From: Massilia sp. ST3
GTDB lineage: Bacteria > Pseudomonadota > Gammaproteobacteria > Burkholderiales > Burkholderiaceae_D
Direction of reading: 5' to 3'
Assembly: GCF_018119405.1 (NCBI RefSeq)
Contig: NZ_JAGPWC010000012.1
Coordinates: forward strand, 1 to 64,000
DNA length: 64,000 bases
Both the position numbers and the translations under genes were made by a program. This document shows, piece by piece, positions 56,848 through 64,000 of this stretch (positions are counted from its first letter, which is position 1; each line of letters opens with the position of its first letter). The notes below the pieces were generated by a model. That model did no database searches. It was given only the letters and a program-made list of their open reading frames with translations, and had not been told where the DNA came from.

Positions 56848-59568
56848 ATGCCTGACGCGCTCAAACTCTATAAAGCCAAGCGCAATTTCTCGATTACATC
56901 GGAACCCGCGGAGGGCGGGGAAGCCAGTCCCGATGCCCTGACTTTCGTGATCCAGAAGCACTGGGCCAGCCGCCTGCACTACGACTTGCGCCTGGAGCTG
57001 GACGGCACCATGAAGAGCTGGGCCGTGCCGAAGGGACCCAGCTACGATTCGCGCGACAAGCGCATGGCCGTGCACGTCGAGGACCATCCCATTTCCTATT
57101 CCGATTTCGAAGGGGTTATTCCAGAGAAGCAATATGGCGCAGGTAAGGTCATCATCTGGGACAAGGGCACCTGGACCCCACTGGAAGACCCGCACAAGGG
57201 CTTTGCCAAGGGCAGCATCAAGTTCGAGATGCACGGCCACAAGATGCACGGCCGCTGGACCCTGGTGCGGCTCAAGGGTCACGAGGACGAGCGCCAGGAA
57301 CCCTGGCTCCTGATCAAGGAGAAAGACGACTACGCACGCTCGAGCGAGGAATTTTCGGTCGTCGACGAGATGCCGGACAGCGTCAAGGCCCTGCCCATGC
57401 CCGAGCGCCCCGCCGAGCGCAAGCTCGAGGCCTTGCAGGAGGAACAAGAGGAAGCGCCGCCGTCCAGGCGCGCCAGCGCCAAGAAGGCGGCGGCGAAGAC
57501 GGCTGCGGCGACCGACGCCGCGGCGAAGAAGGCGGGAGCGACCAAGGCCGCGGCGAAGAGCACTGTGGCGAAGAAGGCGGCGGCGAAAACGACGCCGGAG
57601 AAGAAAGCGGGCCCGGCCAAGCGCCGCGGCGCCGTCGCCATGCCCGAGGGCGCGGTCAAGGCGGCGCTGCCGGAGAAATTCCAGCCCGAGCTGGCGACCC
57701 TGGTCGATGCGCCGCCGCCCGATCCCGAGGACTGGGTGTTCGAGGTCAAGTTCGACGGCTACCGCATGCTGGCGCGTATCGAGGACGGCGCCGTGCGCCT
57801 GATCACCCGCAACGCCAACGACTGGACCGACCGCCTGCTGCCGCTCAAGGAGGAGATCGAGCGCATGCGGCTGCCGGACGGCTGGTACGACGGCGAGATC
57901 GTCGTGCACGACGAGACCGGCAAGTCCAATTTCGGGATGCTGCAGCTGGCCTTCGACGGCACGCGCGGCGCCGAGATCCTGTACTTCCTGTTCGACGCGC
58001 CTTACTTCGACGGCCATGACCTGCGCGACGTGCCCCTGGTCGAGCGGCGCGCGCTGCTGGAGGCCGCGCTGGCGGGCCGGCAGGACGGACGGGTGCGCTT
58101 CTCCGCCGAATTCGGCACCAATCCCGGCGAGCTGGTGGTGGCCGCCTGCCGGATCGGGCTGGAGGGCGTGATCGGCAAGCGCCGCAGCTCGCGCTATGTG
58201 TCCGCGCGCTCGCCCGAATGGATCAAGCTCAAATGCGGCTCGCGCCAGGAATTCGTGATCGGCGGCTTCACCGATCCGAAGGGTTCGCGCACCGGCGTCG
58301 GCTCGCTGCTGCTGGGCGTGCATGACAAGGACGGCGTGCTGCGCTACGTGGGCAACGTCGGCTCGGGCTTCAACCATTCCTCGCTGAAGTCGATCAGCGC
58401 CCAGCTGGAAAAGCTGCGCACCGACGAAAGTCCCTTCCCGCCACGCTCGGTACCGGGGCGCAAGCACCACTGGGTCAAGCCGACCCTGGTGGCGGAAGTG
58501 AGCTTCTCGGAGTGGACCGCCACCGGCTCGATCCGCCATCCCGTTTTCCAGGGCCTGCGCAAGGACAAGCCGGCGAAGAACATCACCCGCGAACTGCCCA
58601 AGCACATCGGTCCGGAGGCCGAGGCGAAAGCCGAGGCGAAGAAAGAGAGGGAGAAGGACATGCAGGAGAGCGTGACCAGCAAGCTGCCGGCGACCATGAA
58701 GGTCACCAATCCCGACCGCGTGATCGACAAGCAGACCGGATCGACCAAGCTGGACCTGATCCGCTACTACGCGCTGGTGGGCGAACTGATGATGGAGCAC
58801 CTGAAGGCGCGCCCCGTGTCCCTGGTGCGCGCGCCCGAAGGCGTGGGCGGGGAGCTGTTCTTCCAGAAGCACGCCGACGTGAGCAAGCACCCGGGCGTGA
58901 AGAACATGCCCGAGGAGCTCGACCCCGAGCACCAGCCCTTCCTGGAGATCGCCAGCGTCCAGGGCATCCTGTCGGTGGCACAGTGGAACGTGGTCGAGAT
59001 CCACACCCAGAACGCCACGCGCAAGGCCTACGCCACCCCGGACCGGATGGTGTTCGACCTCGACCCGGGCGAGGGCGTGGAGTGGCACACGATGCAGGAG
59101 GCGGCCCAGCTGATGCACGCCTTCCTCGACGAGCTGGGCCTGCCGTCCTTCCTCAAGACCAGCGGCGGCAAGGGCCTGCACATCGTGGTGCCCATCAAGG
59201 GCGGCTATGACTGGGACACGGTCAAGGGCTTCTCGCAGGCGATCGTGAAGCACCTGGCATCGGTGTTCCCCGAGCGCTTCGCCTTCAAGAGCGGGCCGAA
59301 GAACCGGGTCGGCAAGATCTTCATCGACTACCTGCGCAACGGCCAGGGCGCGACCACCGTATGCGCCTGGTCGGCGCGGGTGCGGCCGGGCCTGGGCATC
59401 TCGGTGCCGCTGGCCTGGGACGAGCTGGAAGGGCTGAAGTCGAGCACGCAGTGGGACATCACCAATGTGCACACGCGGCTGGATACGGGGAATGCGCCGT
59501 GGGAGGGATATGCGAAGGCGGCCAAGGCCCTGGCGAAAGCGATGAAGAAGATGGGGTTCGAGCCGTAG
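56848..59568 (+). CDS. ligD: ATP-dependent DNA ligase LigD (PE-Lig-Pol)
   Basis: 906 residues, the three-domain non-homologous end-joining enzyme. The 3'-phosphoesterase domain (1-175) has His38, His44, Asp46 and Arg48 (HWASRLHYDLR) and His80/Tyr84, matching the Pseudomonas enzyme with a four-residue shift. A Lys/Ala-rich linker (about 205-260) is longer than usual. The ligase domain has the adenylated Lys301 in EVKFDGYR. The polymerase/primase domain has catalytic aspartates 737 and 739 (FDLDPG). Ku is encoded 3.5 kb away on the other strand. Confidence 0.96.
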   Translation: MPDALKLYKAKRNFSITSEPAEGGEASPDALTFVIQKHWASRLHYDLRLELDGTMKSWAVPKGPSYDSRDKRMAVHVEDHPISYSDFEGVIPEKQYGAGKVIIWDKGTWTPLEDPHKGFAKGSIKFEMHGHKMHGRWTLVRLKGHEDERQEPWLLIKEKDDYARSSEEFSVVDEMPDSVKALPMPERPAERKLEALQEEQEEAPPSRRASAKKAAAKTAAATDAAAKKAGATKAAAKSTVAKKAAAKTTPEKKAGPAKRRGAVAMPEGAVKAALPEKFQPELATLVDAPPPDPEDWVFEVKFDGYRMLARIEDGAVRLITRNANDWTDRLLPLKEEIERMRLPDGWYDGEIVVHDETGKSNFGMLQLAFDGTRGAEILYFLFDAPYFDGHDLRDVPLVERRALLEAALAGRQDGRVRFSAEFGTNPGELVVAACRIGLEGVIGKRRSSRYVSARSPEWIKLKCGSRQEFVIGGFTDPKGSRTGVGSLLLGVHDKDGVLRYVGNVGSGFNHSSLKSISAQLEKLRTDESPFPPRSVPGRKHHWVKPTLVAEVSFSEWTATGSIRHPVFQGLRKDKPAKNITRELPKHIGPEAEAKAEAKKEREKDMQESVTSKLPATMKVTNPDRVIDKQTGSTKLDLIRYYALVGELMMEHLKARPVSLVRAPEGVGGELFFQKHADVSKHPGVKNMPEELDPEHQPFLEIASVQGILSVAQWNVVEIHTQNATRKAYATPDRMVFDLDPGEGVEWHTMQEAAQLMHAFLDELGLPSFLKTSGGKGLHIVVPIKGGYDWDTVKGFSQAIVKHLASVFPERFAFKSGPKNRVGKIFIDYLRNGQGATTVCAWSARVRPGLGISVPLAWDELEGLKSSTQWDITNVHTRLDTGNAPWEGYAKAAKALAKAMKKMGFEP

Positions 59569-59614
59569 CGTGCGTAGCGGACCCCTCTGCCTCCTCACCC
59601 CCGTGTCTTTGGCA

Positions 59615-59746
59615 CGTCATCCCGGCGAAGGCCGGGATCCAAGTTTGCACGAGTGATGCGCTGTTTGCGTGCACCCCGGCAGCCCGACGAACTTGGGTTG
59701 CGGCCTGCGCCGGAAGTCGTAGCCGCCAGTGGCGGGTACGACGGTC
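59615..59746. repeat. Terminal-inverted-repeat element, copy 2 (diverged)
   Basis: Begins CGTCATCCCGGCGAAGGCCGGGATC and includes GACGAACTTGGG and a final GACGGTC, matching the element at 27.1 kb, but has an extra internal segment and a poorly conserved right arm. It fills the gap between ligD and the LysR gene. Confidence 0.7.
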
Positions 59747-59809
59747 TGAGGGCTAGGTGAATGAAAGAATGTCGCCGTCGGGCTTAGTCCCTTTGCTCGT
59801 AGCATCCAC

Positions 59810-60661
59810 TCACTCCTGCTCGAACATCCCGATAATCTCGTCCGCCACCGCCCGCACCGACGGCGAGCGCCGCACATCCTCGTGCATGACCAGCCACAGC
59901 TTGCGCCGCACCGGGCAGGGCGGCGCAAGCTCCGCCAGCCCCGGCGCCCCCGCCGCCGCATAGCGCGGCAGGACCGCCACGCCACAGCCGGCCACGGCCG
60001 CCTGCAGCAAGGTCAGCAAGTCGTTCGACCGCACGCTGTAGCGGCGCGCGCCGCGCAGCTTGTCCAGCCATTCCTGCTGCGGCGCATCGCGCTGCAGTTC
60101 GTCGTAGCCGAGGAATTCCCACTGCGCGGGCTGGCGGCCGGCGGCGTAGTCCGCATGCGCATACAAGGCGTAATCGACCTGCGTCAGCAACTTGGCGGCC
60201 AGGCCCGGCGCGCTCGGGCGCGCGAAACGCAGGGCGATATCGGCCTGGCGCCGCATCAGGTCCGCGGTGCGCGCCTCGGCGCGCAGGTCGATCTCTACCC
60301 CGGGCAGGCGCGCTAGCGGCGCACGCAGGCGCGGGGCCAGCAGGCAGGCCGCCAGGGCCGGCGGCGCGGAGACGCGCACCGTGCCCAGCACCTCGCTCCT
60401 GCCGCGCGCGACGTTGAGCAAGGCGTGCATGTCGTCTTCCAGCTTGCGCGCGTAGGGCAGCAGGGCGGTGCCGGCGGCCGTCAGCGACCAGGCCTTGGGG
60501 AAGCGGTTGAACAGGCGCGCATCCAGCGCGGTCTCGAGCGCCTCGATCCGGCGCGCCACCGTCGTGTGTTCCACGCCTGTCCCGCGCGCGGCGCCAGAGA
60601 GGCTGCCCGCCTCGCACAGCGCCAGGAAGAAGCGCAGGTCGTCCCAGTCAGGATTCTTCAT
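59810..60661 (-). CDS. LysR-family transcriptional regulator
   Basis: 283 residues. N-terminal winged helix-turn-helix (DDLRFFLALCEAGSLSGAARGTGVEHTTVARRIEALE) and a substrate-binding domain with the type II periplasmic fold. The wording of the HTH, with VEHTTVARRI in place of the usual S.S.VS..I, is that of the LysR subgroup often next to isomerase/oxidoreductase genes. It is divergent from the lipocalin-like gene with 94 bp between, the normal arrangement for a LysR regulator and its target. An alternative start lies five codons upstream. Confidence 0.92.
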   Translation of the reverse strand: MKNPDWDDLRFFLALCEAGSLSGAARGTGVEHTTVARRIEALETALDARLFNRFPKAWSLTAAGTALLPYARKLEDDMHALLNVARGRSEVLGTVRVSAPPALAACLLAPRLRAPLARLPGVEIDLRAEARTADLMRRQADIALRFARPSAPGLAAKLLTQVDYALYAHADYAAGRQPAQWEFLGYDELQRDAPQQEWLDKLRGARRYSVRSNDLLTLLQAAVAGCGVAVLPRYAAAGAPGLAELAPPCPVRRKLWLVMHEDVRRSPSVRAVADEIIGMFEQE

Positions 60662-60662
60662 T

Positions 60663-60676
60663 GTGCAATTATGCAC
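60663..60676. promoter_or_regulatory. Dyad operator candidate in the LysR/lipocalin gap
   Basis: GTGCA-ATTA-TGCAC, a perfect 5-4-5 dyad, lies directly next to the LysR start. A second imperfect palindrome (GGAATTCC) follows about 20 bp on. LysR sites are usually T-N11-A dyads; this is close but not exact. Confidence 0.4.
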
Positions 60677-60755
60677 CGATCCCGTGCAGGAATCGGGAAT
60701 TCCGTTCAGGCGCCTGGAGCGCTACGCTGGCATTTTCGTCGACAAGGAGAAGGAC

Positions 60756-61229
60756 ATGAACAAGCAGATTGCCGGCATGGTGCTGGCCAGCGTGGTTCCC
60801 GCCGCCCATGCCAGCTTGCCCGCGCTGGCGGGAACCTGGACCCTGGTGGCCGCCGACGTGCAGCGTCCCGACGGCCGTATCGAGCGCGACTACGGCGCAG
60901 CCCCCAAGGGACGCCTCTCGATCGACCCGCAGGGGCGCTACACCCTGCAGATCTTCAAGGCCGAGCGCCCGCGTTTCGCGTCCGCCGACAAGGCCGCCGC
61001 GACGAATGACGAATTCCGCGCCGCCGTGCTCGGATCGAGCACGCACTTCGGCACCATCGCACTGCACGAAGGCCAGCTGGTTTTCCAGATCGAAGCCGCG
61101 TCCTTCCCCAACTGGGAAGGCACGGTGCAGCGCCGCAGCTTCGAGCTGCAGGGCGACGAGCTGCGCTACCGTGTCCCGGCCCGGCCCGATGGCGGCATTC
61201 CGATCTCGATCTGGCGCCGCATGCCTTGA
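60756..61229 (+). CDS. Lipocalin-like exported protein
   Basis: 157 residues. AAGGAGAAGGAC precedes the ATG. A short hydrophobic start (MNKQIAGMVLASVVPAAHAS) is an export signal; then LAGTWTLVAADVQRPDGRIERDYGAAPKGRLSIDPQGRYTLQIF, the GxW and strand pattern of the lipocalin-like (Lipocalin_5) family. It ends four bases before the convergent catalase gene. The ligand is unknown. Confidence 0.8.
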   Translation: MNKQIAGMVLASVVPAAHASLPALAGTWTLVAADVQRPDGRIERDYGAAPKGRLSIDPQGRYTLQIFKAERPRFASADKAAATNDEFRAAVLGSSTHFGTIALHEGQLVFQIEAASFPNWEGTVQRRSFELQGDELRYRVPARPDGGIPISIWRRMP

Positions 61230-61233
61230 GGCC

Positions 61234-62697
61234 TCAGTCGACGTTGCGGCCAAGGGCCTTGAGCGCGGCCCGGACCCCGCGCCCATACCCAGGATCGGCC
61301 TTGTCGAAATGCCCCAGCTGGCGTTCCAGGATTTGCGCGTCGACCTGGCTCAGCGGCCCGGCCAGGTTGTCGCACAGGTTCTGGCGTTCCTGGGCCGTCA
61401 TCAGGCGGAACAGCTTGCCGGCCTGGGTATAGTCGTCTTCCTGGCCGCGGAAGTCGAAGCGCCCCGCATTGCCGGCGAGGGCCAGTTCGGGCTCGCCGTG
61501 CCCCATGCCGCCGGCGCCGCGGCCCACGGCGTCGAGCGTGTGGTAGTTGCGCGCGGCGCCGCCGTTGGCGATCGCCATCGCGCCGTCGCGCTGGTGGTTG
61601 TGGAAGGGGCAGCGCGGGGCGTTCACCGGCAGGTGCTGGTGGTTGGTGCCGACCCGGTAGAGCTGGGCGTCGTGGTAGGCGAATAGGCGGCCCTGCAGCA
61701 TCTTGTCGGGCGAGTAGCCCATGCCCGGCACCACGTTGGCCGGCGAGAACGCGGCCTGCTCGACTTCGGCGTGGTAGTTCTCGGGATTGCGGTTCAGTTC
61801 CAGCACGCCGACGGGCAGGGTCGGGAAGTCGGCGTGCGGCCAGACCTTGGTCAGGTCGAAGGGATTCCAGCCGGTGCGCTGGCTCCAGTCCGCCAGCTGG
61901 GTCTCGGTTGCCACCTGCACCTTGACGTCCCACTGCGGATAGTCGCCGCGGGCGATCGCCTCGAACAGGTCGCGCTGGGCGTAGTCCGGATCGAGCCCGG
62001 CGATGCGGGTGGCATCGACTGCGCTGAGGTTCCTGATGCCCTGGCGGGTCTTGAAGTGCCACTTCACGTAGTGGCGCTCGCCGCCGGCATTGATGAGGCT
62101 GTAGGTGTGGCTGCCGAAGCCGTCCATGTGGCGGTAGCCGTCCGGGGTGCCCCGGTCCGAGAACAGGATCGTCACCTGGTGCAGGCTTTCCGGGGCCTTG
62201 CTCCAGAAGTCGAAGACCATGTTGGCCGACTTGAGGTTGGTCTGCGGGTCGCGCTTCTGGGTGTGGATGAAGTCCGGGAAGTTGATCGGGTCCTTGATGA
62301 AGAACACCGGGGTGTTGTTGCCGACCAGGTCCCAGTTGCCTTCCTCGGTATAGAAACGCAGGGCGAAGCCGCGCGGGTCGCGCTCGGTGTCGGCGCTGCC
62401 TTTCTCGCCGCCTACGGTCGAGAAGCGCAGGAATACCGGGGTCTGCTTGCCGATTTCCGCGAACAGCGCCGCCTTGGTGTAGGGACGCAGGTCATGGGTG
62501 ACGGTGAAGGTCCCGTAGGCGCCCGAACCCTTCGCATGAACTACGCGTTCCGGAATGCGCTCGCGGTTGAAGTGCTGGAGCTTCTCGATCAGGTGGAAGT
62601 CCTGCAGCAGCAGGGGGCCGCGGCCGCCGGCGCTCAGCGAGTTCTGGTTGTCGTCGACGGGAATGCCGGAGGCGGTGGTCAAGCGTGGGTGGGTCAT
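61234..62697 (-). CDS. katA: Monofunctional haem catalase (small-subunit, clade 3)
   Basis: 487 residues, breaking down hydrogen peroxide in the cytoplasm. Catalytic His54 (RVVHAKGSGAYG), Asn127 (LVGNN) and haem-iron ligand Tyr341 (RLFAYHDAQ) are present, as is the NADPH-binding region of clade 3. The length matches KatA-type enzymes. GGAGA precedes the ATG. The upstream AT-rich stretch holds a partial OxyR-like motif. The gene lies between ligD and ku. Confidence 0.94.
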   Translation of the reverse strand: MTHPRLTTASGIPVDDNQNSLSAGGRGPLLLQDFHLIEKLQHFNRERIPERVVHAKGSGAYGTFTVTHDLRPYTKAALFAEIGKQTPVFLRFSTVGGEKGSADTERDPRGFALRFYTEEGNWDLVGNNTPVFFIKDPINFPDFIHTQKRDPQTNLKSANMVFDFWSKAPESLHQVTILFSDRGTPDGYRHMDGFGSHTYSLINAGGERHYVKWHFKTRQGIRNLSAVDATRIAGLDPDYAQRDLFEAIARGDYPQWDVKVQVATETQLADWSQRTGWNPFDLTKVWPHADFPTLPVGVLELNRNPENYHAEVEQAAFSPANVVPGMGYSPDKMLQGRLFAYHDAQLYRVGTNHQHLPVNAPRCPFHNHQRDGAMAIANGGAARNYHTLDAVGRGAGGMGHGEPELALAGNAGRFDFRGQEDDYTQAGKLFRLMTAQERQNLCDNLAGPLSQVDAQILERQLGHFDKADPGYGRGVRAALKALGRNVD

Positions 62698-62763
62698 CAG
62701 GAATCTCCTCGATTGTGGGAAGGACAATGAGGAGATTCTAGGCGGCTCGGCAATAAAGAAAAA

Positions 62764-62800
62764 GCTAATTGCTTTAATTAAATTGATAGGTTTTTACAAT
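62764..62800. promoter_or_regulatory. Weak OxyR-like site upstream of catalase
   Basis: ATAG-N7-CAAT matches one half of the OxyR consensus (ATAG-N7-CTAT) at seven of eight positions. The other half at the right spacing (GCTA-N7-TAAT) matches poorly. It lies about 70 bp before the catalase start, a sensible place. Confidence 0.28.
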
Positions 62801-62826
62801 GCAGAGTGATGGTTTTATGCTCCCGG

Positions 62827-63060
62827 CTATTGCTCGTTCTTGAAGATGCCACGGATGTTCATCGCCATCAGGGCCGCCTGCAGGGTGATCAGCGCCCAGG
62901 CTTCGTCGTGCCAGCCCCAGACGATCCACAGCACATTGCTGAGGATGAACATCGAGAAGCCGAATACGCGCCGCTCCGGGCGCTTGGAGCCGATCAGGTA
63001 GGCGGCGAACAGGGTGACCGCCATGGCGGGCCACTGGAGGAAGTCGAGGAATCCATCCAT
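62827..63060 (-). CDS. Small inner-membrane protein
   Basis: 77 residues with three hydrophobic segments (FLQWPAMAVTLFAAYLIG, FGFSMFILSNVLWIVWG, ALITLQAALMAMNIRGIF) and the phrase NVLWIVWGWHDEAWALI; the three-helix topology resembles PQ-loop/SemiSWEET half-transporters, but the PQ pair is not seen. It begins three bases after the ku stop codon, with AAGG from the ku end as ribosome-binding site, so it is coupled to ku. Confidence 0.75.
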   Translation of the reverse strand: MDGFLDFLQWPAMAVTLFAAYLIGSKRPERRVFGFSMFILSNVLWIVWGWHDEAWALITLQAALMAMNIRGIFKNEQ

Positions 63061-63063
63061 CCT

Positions 63064-64000
63064 TCAGGCGGCCTTCCTGCGGCGCGCCGGCGCCTTGGCG
63101 GCGGGGGCGGACTTCGCGGCGGTCTTCTTGGCGGCGGGCTTGGCGGCCGTCTTTTTGGCGGCGGTCGTGCGCTTGGCGGCGACGCGCTCCGTACTGTGCG
63201 CGGGCGCCTTGCGCGGACGCGGGGCTTCCTCCTCCTCCTCCTCGGCCTCGGGTTTGCGCGACTTGCGCGGCGGCGGTTCGTCGTCGTCCTCGTCCTCGTC
63301 CGCGGCGGCCGCCTTGCCGGGCTTCTTGCCCAGGCTGGCCTGGAGCAGCGCGACCAGGTCGATGACCTTGCCGGACTCGCGCTTTTCCTTTTCCGGTTCG
63401 GGCATGGTGATGGTCTTGGTCTGCTTGGCCTTGACCTTCTTCTCGATCAGGGCCAGCACGTCCTCGCGGTAGGTGTCGTGGTACTGCTCCGGGTCCCAGT
63501 CCTCGCTCATGCCCTGCACCAGGGCCATCGCCATCTTGAGCTCCTTGTCGTTGACCGCGGCCTTGCCGGTCTTGGGGGGAATCTTGAGGGCGTCGGTCTC
63601 GCGGATCTCGTCGGCGTAGCGCAGGGTGTTGAGGACGATGGTGTCGCCCACGCAGACCAGGGCCGCCAGGTGCTGCTTGACGCGGATGACGACGTTGGCG
63701 ATGCCGATCTTGCCGGCCTTCTTGAGGGTCTCGCGCAGCAGGGCATAGACCTTGTCGCCGCCCTTGCCTGGCGCGAGGTAGTAGGGCTGCTCGTAGTAGA
63801 TCAGCGGGACTTCCTCCGCGTCGACGAAGGCCAGGATGTCGATGGTCTGGGTGGCTTCCGGGTTGGCGCGGCGCAGGTCCTCGTCGGACAGCACCACGTA
63901 CTCGCCGGACGAATACTCGTAGCCCTTGACGATGTCGTCCCAGGAGACTTCCTTGTTGTTGCCCTTGTTGTAGCGCTTGAAGCCGACCGGGGAGAAGTCG
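63064..64000 (-). CDS. ku: Ku protein, non-homologous end joining (5' end outside the window)
   Basis: At least 311 residues are visible; the start lies beyond the window end. The bacterial Ku core is plain: DFSPVGFKRYNKGNNKEVSWDDIVKGYEY, then VVLSDEDLRRANPEATQTIDI and GIANVVIRVKQHLAALVC. After the minimal Ku core comes an acidic stretch (DEDEDDDE, EEEEEEA) and a Lys/Ala-rich tail (AAKKTAAKPAAKKTAAK), which binds DNA and recruits LigD in other species. Ku would bind double-strand ends and bring in the nearby LigD. Confidence 0.95.
   Translation of the reverse strand, partial: DFSPVGFKRYNKGNNKEVSWDDIVKGYEYSSGEYVVLSDEDLRRANPEATQTIDILAFVDAEEVPLIYYEQPYYLAPGKGGDKVYALLRETLKKAGKIGIANVVIRVKQHLAALVCVGDTIVLNTLRYADEIRETDALKIPPKTGKAAVNDKELKMAMALVQGMSEDWDPEQYHDTYREDVLALIEKKVKAKQTKTITMPEPEKEKRESGKVIDLVALLQASLGKKPGKAAAADEDEDDDEPPPRKSRKPEAEEEEEEAPRPRKAPAHSTERVAAKRTTAAKKTAAKPAAKKTAAKSAPAAKAPARRRKAA

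Overview
This 64 kb window looks like chromosome of a GC-rich betaproteobacterium, most likely Oxalobacteraceae of the Massilia/Telluria/Duganella type. The assignment rests on gene content and order seen here: cysS, a HhH-GPD DNA glycosylase, accA, tilS, lysC and tRNA-Ser in one run; two PEP-CTERM proteins, one of the FxDxF kind; a very dense set of two-component and c-di-GMP genes; and a LigD/Ku end-joining pair. I see no prophage, integrase, insertion sequence, rRNA operon or CRISPR array.

Layout. 0-9 kb is housekeeping: an orphan MqsA-like antitoxin, lpxH, two cyclophilins (cytoplasmic ppiB, exported ppiA), the tightly packed cysS/glycosylase/accA/tilS/lysC run, and tRNA-Ser(GCU) with its own promoter and terminator. 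9-16 kb is envelope and accessory: a capA-tadE-tadE-tadG cassette on the minus strand, a PEP-CTERM protein behind a sigma-54-like promoter, an Asp/Asn beta-hydroxylase, a DoxX protein and a secreted NTF2-like protein. 16-28 kb holds a GAF-PAS-PAS-GGDEF cyclase, a copper ATPase under a near-ideal CueR-type promoter with a CopZ-like domain fused at its C-terminus, a membrane hybrid kinase, a Pat-type lysine acetyltransferase and a DUF817 membrane protein. 28-36 kb: rhlE, a 41-residue lipoprotein, an outer-membrane barrel, a LytS/LytR pair, NDH-2, a soluble HisKA_3 kinase and a hemerythrin. 36-48 kb is a signalling block: REC-kinase-REC, REC-GGDEF, a 1037-residue PAS/GAF hybrid kinase translationally coupled to a MetE-like protein, a PAS-REC protein, and a YfiR/HAMP-kinase pair. 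48-50.6 kb: a second PEP-CTERM protein and four tandem tRNA-Arg(ACG) genes, each with its own promoter and terminator. 50.6-64 kb: a propeller-type sensor kinase, several secreted proteins, a 2-hydroxyacid dehydrogenase, LigD, a LysR regulator with a divergent lipocalin-like gene, a clade 3 catalase, a small membrane protein and Ku, which is cut by the window end.

How genes may work together. LigD and Ku form a bacterial non-homologous end-joining pair about 3.5 kb apart with a peroxide-detoxifying catalase between them. The minus-strand run PAS-REC, MetE-like, hybrid kinase, REC-GGDEF (45.5 to 39.2 kb) could be a sensory relay ending in c-di-GMP synthesis; this is inference from order and overlap. 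The copper ATPase and its fused CopZ-like domain would export Cu(I) under CueR-type control.

Beyond genes, two families of short palindromic dispersed repeats recur: a REPIN-like element (three copies, with compensatory stem changes) and a terminal-inverted-repeat element (two copies). A minus-strand small-RNA candidate with repeated anti-Shine-Dalgarno motifs lies near 45.6 kb. No database search was run; family names are recognised from motifs and memory.
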